NCBI GenBank assembly: GCA_020853375.1
Contig: JADYZA010000167.1
Coordinates: 1-6,140 of the forward strand
DNA length: 6,140 nucleotides
Direction of reading: 5' to 3'
DNA from: Verrucomicrobiota bacterium
GTDB taxonomy: Bacteria > Verrucomicrobiota > Kiritimatiellia > Kiritimatiellales > Tichowtungiaceae
Under the pieces are notes generated by a model. The model was not told the origin of the DNA. It did no database searches and was given only the letters and a program-made list of their open reading frames with translations. Both the position numbers and the translations under genes were made by a program. Numbering within the stretch: position 1 is the stretch's first letter; every line of letters begins with the position of its first letter. This document shows, in pieces, positions 1-6,140 of this stretch.

Positions 1-2041
1 CCTCGACGGCGACTTTGTCTTTCTGGGCGGCGGCGATGATTTTCTGGGCGATGTTGGCGGCGACCTGTTCGTAGCGGGCGAAGGTGAGCTCGAACGAGCC
101 GCGCCCGCCGGTGATGGAGCGCAGTTCGGAACAGAATTTGAAGGTTTCGACCTGCGGCACTTCGGCGGTGATGACCTGCATCCCTTCGTCCACGCCCATG
201 CCGAGAATCCGTCCGCGCTTGGTGTTGAGGATGCCGGTGATGTCGCCCATGTACTCGTCGGGCACGGTGATGGCGATGGTCATGATCGGTTCGAGCAGGA
301 CGGGCCGCGCTTTTTCAATCGCTTCGTGCAGGGCGCGCGAACCGGCAATTTTAAAGGCAACTTCGGACGAGTCCACGTCGTGGTAGGAACCGTCGTAGAG
401 TTCGACTTTGACGTTGCTGACTTCGGAGCCGGTCAGCGGCCCTTTGGCCATCCCTTCCACAAAGCCCTTCTGGCAGGCGGGAACAAAGTTACTGGGAATG
501 GAGCCGCCGACGAGTTTGTTGGCGAACCATTCGTTGTCGCCCGGAGCGCGCGGATGAACCCGCACGTAGCATTCGCCGTACTGGCCGCGTCCGCCGGACT
601 GCTTTTTGTGTTTATAGTGGCCTTCGCCGGTTCCGGTGATGGTTTCGTGGTAAGCGACTTTCGGCGTGTGGTGGGTGATGTCCACTTTACTGCGGTGTTT
701 GATGTGTTCCAGCGTGACGTCGAGGTGCATGTCGCCCATACCCCAGAGCAATGTTTCGCGTGTTTCGGTGTTACGCTCAACGCGGATGGACGGGTCTTCT
801 TCCGCCGCGCGGTGCAGCGCGGTGCCGATTTTGTCTTCGTCGCCTTTGGTCTTCGGTTCGACGGCGTAGGCGGAAACCGGATGCGGAAACTCAATCGGCT
901 TGAAGGTGATCTTTTCCGTCGTCGCGCAAAGCGTGTCGTTGAGGTAGGTGTTTTTCAGCTTCGGCAGCGCGATGATGTCGCCCGCCTTGGCTTCGGTGCA
1001 GTCGGTCGATTTCTTTCCGTTGATGTAGAAGATGCTGCCGATGCGTTCTTTTTCGCCTTTGGTGGCGTTGAGCACCTCGGAGTTCGGCTTGAGCGAGCCG
1101 CGATAGACGCGCACAAAACTGAGCTGACCGGTAAAGGCGTCGTTCACCGAGCGCCAGACCAGTCCGGCGAAGGGTTGGTCCTCGCCCGTGGCGACTTCGT
1201 GGCCGTCGGCGCATTTGACCGGATAGTCTTCCGGCGATGGGAAAAGACGGCTGATGGAATCCATCGTTTCCTTCACGCCGATTTTCGTTTTAGCGGAGCA
1301 GGCGAACACCGGAATCAGGTGGGCTTCGTGCACCGATTCGCGCAGGCCGTGCGAAAATTCGTCGGCGGTGAGTTCTTCGCCGTTAAAATATTTTTCCATC
1401 AGCTTGTCGTCGGTTTCGGCGGCCAGTTCGATCAGGTGGTCGCGGATCGCCTTCACCGTGGCCGCCATATCGGCAGGCACCGCGTCGGTCGGCATGTCGA
1501 GGATATCGACCTCGGATTTTCCGTCGCTGGTTGGCAGTACAACCGGTACGCAGCGGGTGTCGCCCCACATTTCTTTAACGGCGGCCAGCGCTTTTTCAAA
1601 ACTGGCTTCCGGTTTATCAAGTCCGGTGATGACCACGCCGCGCGGCAGGTTGCGCTTTTCACATATCTTCCAAGCGCGACTGGTGCCGACCTGAATGCCG
1701 GAAACAGCGTCGACCACAATCAATGCGGCATCCGTAATTTCGGCGGCGGCAATCTGCTGGCCGACAAAGTCGGCGTAGCCGGGAGTGTCGATGACGACGA
1801 AGCGGCGCTGTTTTCCGCTGGCGGCGGTATAAACGCCATCGAACGGTTTCGCCCAAATGGAAATTTCGTGTTCCTGCTCTTCGGGCGTCCAGTCGGCCAT
1901 ACTGCTCTTGTCGTCCACCGACCCGACGCGCTCATTGGTTCCAAGGATATTCAGCATCACATCCAGCAAAGACGTCGTCCCGCTGCCCGTGTGACCCATC
2001 AATGCAAAATTGCGGACGCCTGAGATCGGAATACCCTTCAT
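1..2041 (-). CDS. Elongation factor G-like protein (EF-G paralogue) with degenerate GTP-binding motifs, C-terminus cut by window edge
   Basis: This is a translation-factor GTPase paralogue of EF-G; 680 residues are visible and only the last few are missing. The G domain spans about residues 1-275, domain II 285-370, III 386-460, IV 462-580 and V 581-670. Domain III carries AVEPKTKGDEDK and GMGDMHLD. Domain IV carries KKQSGGRGQYG (479-489) and the tip segment GSYHDVDSSE (551-560), including the His554 that corresponds to the EF-G translocation histidine. Domain V carries EPIMTI and RGRILGM. G3 is DTPGYADF (85-92); Tyr in place of the usual EF-G His is, from memory, typical of the EF-G-like subfamily. 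G5 is CSAK (248-251). Oddly, the P-loop reads GHTGSGTT (16-23), with Thr22 where Lys is expected, and G4 reads TGLD (139-142) instead of NKxD. The ATG at 2041 is chosen because AAGGAG lies 7 bases upstream. The family is certain. Whether it still binds GTP is doubtful, and its cellular role (translocation, recycling or ribosome rescue) is unknown. A canonical fusA presumably lies elsewhere. Confidence 0.93.
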   Translation of the reverse strand, partial: MKGIPISGVRNFALMGHTGSGTTSLLDVMLNILGTNERVGSVDDKSSMADWTPEEQEHEISIWAKPFDGVYTAASGKQRRFVVIDTPGYADFVGQQIAAAEITDAALIVVDAVSGIQVGTSRAWKICEKRNLPRGVVITGLDKPEASFEKALAAVKEMWGDTRCVPVVLPTSDGKSEVDILDMPTDAVPADMAATVKAIRDHLIELAAETDDKLMEKYFNGEELTADEFSHGLRESVHEAHLIPVFACSAKTKIGVKETMDSISRLFPSPEDYPVKCADGHEVATGEDQPFAGLVWRSVNDAFTGQLSFVRVYRGSLKPNSEVLNATKGEKERIGSIFYINGKKSTDCTEAKAGDIIALPKLKNTYLNDTLCATTEKITFKPIEFPHPVSAYAVEPKTKGDEDKIGTALHRAAEEDPSIRVERNTETRETLLWGMGDMHLDVTLEHIKHRSKVDITHHTPKVAYHETITGTGEGHYKHKKQSGGRGQYGECYVRVHPRAPGDNEWFANKLVGGSIPSNFVPACQKGFVEGMAKGPLTGSEVSNVKVELYDGSYHDVDSSEVAFKIAGSRALHEAIEKARPVLLEPIMTIAITVPDEYMGDITGILNTKRGRILGMGVDEGMQVITAEVPQVETFKFCSELRSITGGRGSFELTFARYEQVAANIAQKIIAAAQKDKVAVE

Positions 2042-2048
2042 CGCAACT

Positions 2049-2054
2049 CTCCTT
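2049..2054 (-). promoter_or_regulatory. Shine-Dalgarno site of the EF-G-like gene
   Basis: The minus strand reads AAGGAG seven bases before the ATG at 2041. This is a near-consensus ribosome binding site at good spacing and it fixes the start codon. Confidence 0.85.
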
Positions 2055-2081
2055 GGATTTAATTTTTCGTCAAAACCAGCC

Positions 2082-2098
2082 CCGCACACAACGTGCGG
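2082..2098 (-). other. Small hairpin in the leader of the EF-G-like gene
   Basis: A perfect 6-bp inverted repeat (CCGCAC and GTGCGG arms, 5-base loop) lies about 40 bases upstream of the start codon, inside the probable 5' leader. On the minus strand it is followed by GGCTGGTTTTGACG, which lacks a proper U-tract, so it is unlikely to be a strong terminator. It may be a leader structure or chance in GC-rich DNA. Confidence 0.35.
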
Positions 2099-2124
2099 CG
2101 CATGAGGATGCCAAGGTACACGGC

Positions 2125-2153
2125 TTTACAAAGGGCCGCAATTATTTTTCCAA
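2125..2153 (-). promoter_or_regulatory. Candidate sigma70-type promoter of the EF-G-like gene
   Basis: On the minus strand TTGGAA (complement of 2148-2153) and TGTAAA (complement of 2125-2130) are separated by 17 bases; each matches the -35 or -10 consensus at four of six positions. Initiation would fall near 2118, giving a leader of about 75 bases that contains the 2082-2098 hairpin. The -35 box overlaps the 2147-2163 palindrome, so a factor binding there could block or guide polymerase. This is a match by eye only. Confidence 0.35.
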
Positions 2154-2163
2154 ACCTTGGAAA
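2147..2163. repeat. Palindrome TTTCCAA-N3-TTGGAAA, intergenic copy 1
   Basis: This is a perfect 7-bp inverted repeat with a 3-base spacer (ACC). It lies upstream of the EF-G-like gene, six bases from the lipoprotein terminator stem. Its central 15 bases (2148-2162) match the copy at 2696-2710 at 13 positions. The arms and short spacer suit a dimeric DNA-binding protein, but they could also be a scattered genomic repeat. Confidence 0.6.
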
Positions 2164-2168
2164 CAAAA

Positions 2169-2190
2169 ACGCCCCGCGAGTGCGGGGCGT
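2169..2190 (-). terminator. Rho-independent terminator of the lipoprotein gene
   Basis: Read on the minus strand, a 9-bp GC-rich stem (ACGCCCCGC paired with GCGGGGCGT, 4-base loop ACTC) is followed directly by TTTTGTTT. It starts 22 bases after the lipoprotein stop codon. This is a textbook intrinsic terminator, and it should separate the lipoprotein transcript from the EF-G-like gene downstream on the same strand. Confidence 0.92.
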
Positions 2191-2212
2191 CGTTCACAAC
2201 CGGATGTTCCGG

Positions 2213-2566
2213 CTATTTCTTGGCGGCCAGTTCCTTGGCGTAAACCGCCATCTGGTCTTTCAGTTTGCCCATCGAGGTGGTGATCTTGCTCATCTCGCCC
2301 TTCAGGGTCTTGGCTTTTTCGCCCAGCAGTTCGGTCAGCGGGATTTCTTTGATCTTCGCGCCGAGCGCTTCGAGTTCTTTGCCTTTTTCAGCGATAGCGG
2401 CATCATACTTCGCCACCATCTTCTGCAGATCAGCCTGAGTCATCTTCGCGGCATCCGCTGAGATCTGACTTGGCGTCTTGTTTTCATCAATCCCGTTGCT
2501 GCTTCCGCCGCAACCGGTCAACATTGCAACCGCCACCAACCCTACCAGCCATCCATAACGCTTCAT
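2213..2566 (-). CDS. Small predicted lipoprotein, helical, function unknown
   Basis: The product is 117 residues. It begins MKRYGWLVGLVAVAMLTGC: a short basic start, a hydrophobic core and the lipobox LTGC, with the lipidated cysteine at residue 19. This is the pattern recognised by signal peptidase II. Residue 20 is Gly rather than Asp, so in a typical Gram-negative it would go to the outer membrane. After a Gly/Ser linker the mature part is rich in Ala, Lys, Glu, Leu and Met, with heptad-like spacing that predicts long amphipathic helices or a coiled coil. It has no cysteine after residue 19 and ends ELAAKK. The ATG at 2566 is preferred over an in-frame ATG at 2608, because AGGAGG lies 4 bases upstream and only this start gives a proper signal peptide. 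It has its own promoter and terminator, so it is probably monocistronic. I do not recognise the family. A structural or periplasm-spanning role like Lpp is only a loose analogy. Confidence 0.85.
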   Translation of the reverse strand: MKRYGWLVGLVAVAMLTGCGGSSNGIDENKTPSQISADAAKMTQADLQKMVAKYDAAIAEKGKELEALGAKIKEIPLTELLGEKAKTLKGEMSKITTSMGKLKDQMAVYAKELAAKK

Positions 2567-2570
2567 GAAC

Positions 2571-2576
2571 CCTCCT
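2571..2576 (-). promoter_or_regulatory. Shine-Dalgarno site of the lipoprotein gene
   Basis: The minus strand reads AGGAGG four bases before the ATG at 2566. The spacing is slightly short, but the sequence is a perfect consensus. It decides the start in favour of 2566 over the upstream in-frame ATG at 2608. Confidence 0.8.
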
Positions 2577-2617
2577 GTTTCCGGCAAACGCACCATGCGT
2601 CCCGCCAACTGCTCGGC

Positions 2618-2645
2618 ATTCTAAACGGTAAATTCTTTTCCGCAA
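2618..2645 (-). promoter_or_regulatory. Candidate sigma70-type promoter of the lipoprotein gene
   Basis: The minus strand has TTGCGG (complement of 2640-2645), a 16-base spacer, then TAGAAT (complement of 2618-2623), which matches TATAAT at five of six positions. The -35 box is weak. Initiation would be near 2611, giving a leader of about 45 bases that contains the strong Shine-Dalgarno site. The sequence around the -10 box is locally AT-rich within GC-rich DNA, which supports the call. Confidence 0.5.
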
Positions 2646-2695
2646 CTGTAAAACCCGACCTTCTGGCTTGGTTTTCACAAACATTGAAGAAAAAC

Positions 2696-2711
2696 TTCCA
2701 GACATTGGAAA
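2696..2711. repeat. TTCCA-N5-TGGAA motif, intergenic copy 2
   Basis: These 16 bases match the motif at 2148-2163 at 14 positions. The symmetric arms are 5 bp with a 5-base spacer. It sits in the divergent region, 26 bases before the mutS ATG and about 50 bases upstream of the lipoprotein -35 box, where it could affect either gene. Confidence 0.55.
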
Positions 2712-2736
2712 ACGGCTCTGTTAGCTTGTGCGGGCT

Positions 2737-5226
<2,490 letters not shown>

Positions 5227-5255
5227 AGGGCGGACTGGGTTTAAGGGATTCCTGC

Positions 5256-5283
5256 TTGTAAAAAAAGCTTGAGGCTCTAAAAT
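5256..5283 (+). promoter_or_regulatory. Candidate sigma70-type promoter of the membrane protein gene
   Basis: TTGTAA (5256-5261), a 16-base spacer and TAAAAT (5278-5283) match the -35 and -10 consensus at four and five of six positions. Initiation near 5290 would give a leader of about 27 bases. I see no clear intrinsic terminator between mutS and this site, so some read-through from mutS is also likely. Confidence 0.5.
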
Positions 5284-5301
5284 CCGAACCATTGTTTCAA
5301 C

Positions 5302-5306
5302 AGGAG
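5302..5306 (+). promoter_or_regulatory. Shine-Dalgarno site of the membrane protein gene
   Basis: AGGAG lies ten bases before the ATG at 5317, followed by a T-rich spacer. It supports that ATG as the start. Confidence 0.75.
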
Positions 5307-5316
5307 TTTTTACTTT

Positions 5317-6140
5317 ATGAGTAACAAAAAATCGCTCGGCTTTGTTCTGGTTGTTCTCGGGTTTGTTCTTCTGGCCCTCACTGGCATACGCACGGTCAGC
5401 AGTCCTGACATCTTCACCCACATCGCCTTGGGCCAAGCCCACAGCGTAAAAGCCGACGCCCTCTCCTACACCATGGGCACTCAGCCGTGGATCAATATGA
5501 GCCCGCTGTACAACAGTCTGGTCTGGATTCTCTGGTCTCTGGGCGGCGTTGGGCTGGTTACGCTGGTTCACGTCGCTGTCGTTCTGGCCGCATTTGTTCT
5601 TATGTTCCGGTTCGGGAAAGAATGGGGCGGCCCGCTGAGCCAGGGGCTGGCTCTTCTACTCTGCGCACGGCTGATGATTCCTGTATTCAATCCCGGTCCG
5701 GATGTGTTTTTCATGCTGTTCACCGCGCTGTTCCTGACCCTGCTCTACCGCGTTAAAAATTTCACTGTGCTGGCCGCGGCGCTACTGATTCTCCAAGTGC
5801 TTTGGACCAATATGCACCAATCGTTCCTGTTCGGTCCGGCGATCGTTCTTTTCTTCGCTATTGAAAACCTGCAGGGAAACCGGAAAACGTCCCGCGCCTC
5901 CATGGTGACACCGCTGACGACCAAGCTGTTCGGCCTGTCCATCACGGCCTTGGCTGTAACCCTGATCAACCCGAACCTGTTCAATCTGCACCGCCACATC
6001 ATTTCCAACTGGATTCTTCTGTCCGGAACAGAAAATCTGGAATGGATATCGCTCTTCAACGGCTTCTTTCCGCCGAGCGTGACGAACAGTCTGACAATTT
6101 TCGCGCTGATTCTCGGCGCAGGCGGACTGATCACCCTGCA
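5317..6140 (+). CDS. Multi-pass membrane protein, GT-C glycosyltransferase-like, C-terminus cut by window edge
   Basis: The first 274 residues are visible, with no stop codon before the edge. The protein starts MSNKKSLGF with a membrane segment at about 7-24. A polar, probably extracytoplasmic loop follows, containing D31-x3-H35-x3-G39 and then D47-ALSYTMGTQPW (ends W58). Further hydrophobic segments lie near 64-96, 107-123, 129-144, 150-164, 170-182, 205-218 and 257-272. WTNMHQSFLFG (163-173), LINPN (216-220) and LEWIS (241-245) match, from memory, recurring motifs of large bacterial membrane proteins (W-x-N-x-H-x-x-F, N-P-x-G, E-W-x-S) often considered GT-C-like, which use lipid-linked sugars at the outer face of the inner membrane. 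The acidic residue in the first loop (D31) would be the candidate catalytic base. Start choice rests on the Shine-Dalgarno site and the Lys-rich N-terminus. It probably has its own promoter 90 bases after mutS, with no evident functional link to it. Membrane location is sure; the glycosyltransferase role is inference, and substrate is unknown. Confidence 0.85.
   Translation, partial: MSNKKSLGFVLVVLGFVLLALTGIRTVSSPDIFTHIALGQAHSVKADALSYTMGTQPWINMSPLYNSLVWILWSLGGVGLVTLVHVAVVLAAFVLMFRFGKEWGGPLSQGLALLLCARLMIPVFNPGPDVFFMLFTALFLTLLYRVKNFTVLAAALLILQVLWTNMHQSFLFGPAIVLFFAIENLQGNRKTSRASMVTPLTTKLFGLSITALAVTLINPNLFNLHRHIISNWILLSGTENLEWISLFNGFFPPSVTNSLTIFALILGAGGLITL

Noticed and set aside
326..2023. A 565-codon open frame on the plus strand opposite the EF-G-like gene
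   Set aside because: It is fully antisense to a clearly recognisable EF-G-like protein. Its translation is rich in Phe, Val, Arg and Gly without domain patterns, as expected for the complement of a GC-biased gene. It has no recognisable ribosome binding site.
2002..2461. Plus-strand open frames across the EF-G/lipoprotein intergenic region
   Set aside because: They run through the EF-G start region, the terminator hairpin and the lipoprotein antisense strand, and show no recognisable protein features.
2567..2608. Longer lipoprotein starting at the ATG at 2608
   Set aside because: It would put 14 residues including Arg and Glu before the signal peptide, lacks a Shine-Dalgarno site, and would start almost at the predicted transcription start.
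5227..5316. Possible intrinsic terminator after mutS
   Set aside because: GCTTGTAAAAAAAGC can form only a 4-bp stem and lacks a GC-rich arm followed by a T-run, so I do not call it.

Overview
This is an ordinary-looking stretch of a bacterial chromosome, moderately GC-rich, with four protein genes and short intergenic gaps. No tRNA, rRNA, CRISPR array, transposase or phage gene is visible. A diverged EF-G paralogue, a small orphan lipoprotein and a GT-C-like membrane protein next to mutS would fit a Gram-negative, possibly PVC-type (Verrucomicrobiota/Kiritimatiellota-like) bacterium. That placement is an impression and no single marker proves it.

Layout. Positions 1-2041 (minus strand) hold almost all of an elongation-factor-G-like protein, cut at its C-terminal end by the window edge. 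Positions 2042-2212 are intergenic: a Shine-Dalgarno site, a small leader hairpin, a candidate promoter and a palindrome serving the EF-G-like gene, then the terminator of the next gene. Positions 2213-2566 (minus) encode a 117-residue lipoprotein with a good promoter and terminator. Positions 2567-2736 are a divergent intergenic region shared with mutS. Positions 2737-5226 (plus) encode a complete MutS. After a 90-base gap with a candidate promoter, 5317-6140 (plus) holds the first 274 codons of a multi-pass membrane protein that resembles GT-C glycosyltransferase-like proteins and runs off the right edge.

The genes do not form one pathway. MutS is DNA mismatch repair, the EF-G paralogue belongs to translation, and the other two act at the cell envelope. 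The EF-G-like gene and the lipoprotein gene share a strand but are separated by a strong terminator, so they are probably separate transcription units. MutS is transcribed divergently from the lipoprotein.

Two observations stand out. The EF-G-like protein has lost the P-loop lysine and the NK of the guanine-specificity motif while keeping an apparently intact translocation domain IV. A 15-base palindrome-like motif (TTCCA-N5-TGGAA) occurs in both intergenic regions beside the lipoprotein gene. I did not find a convincing new multi-gene system.
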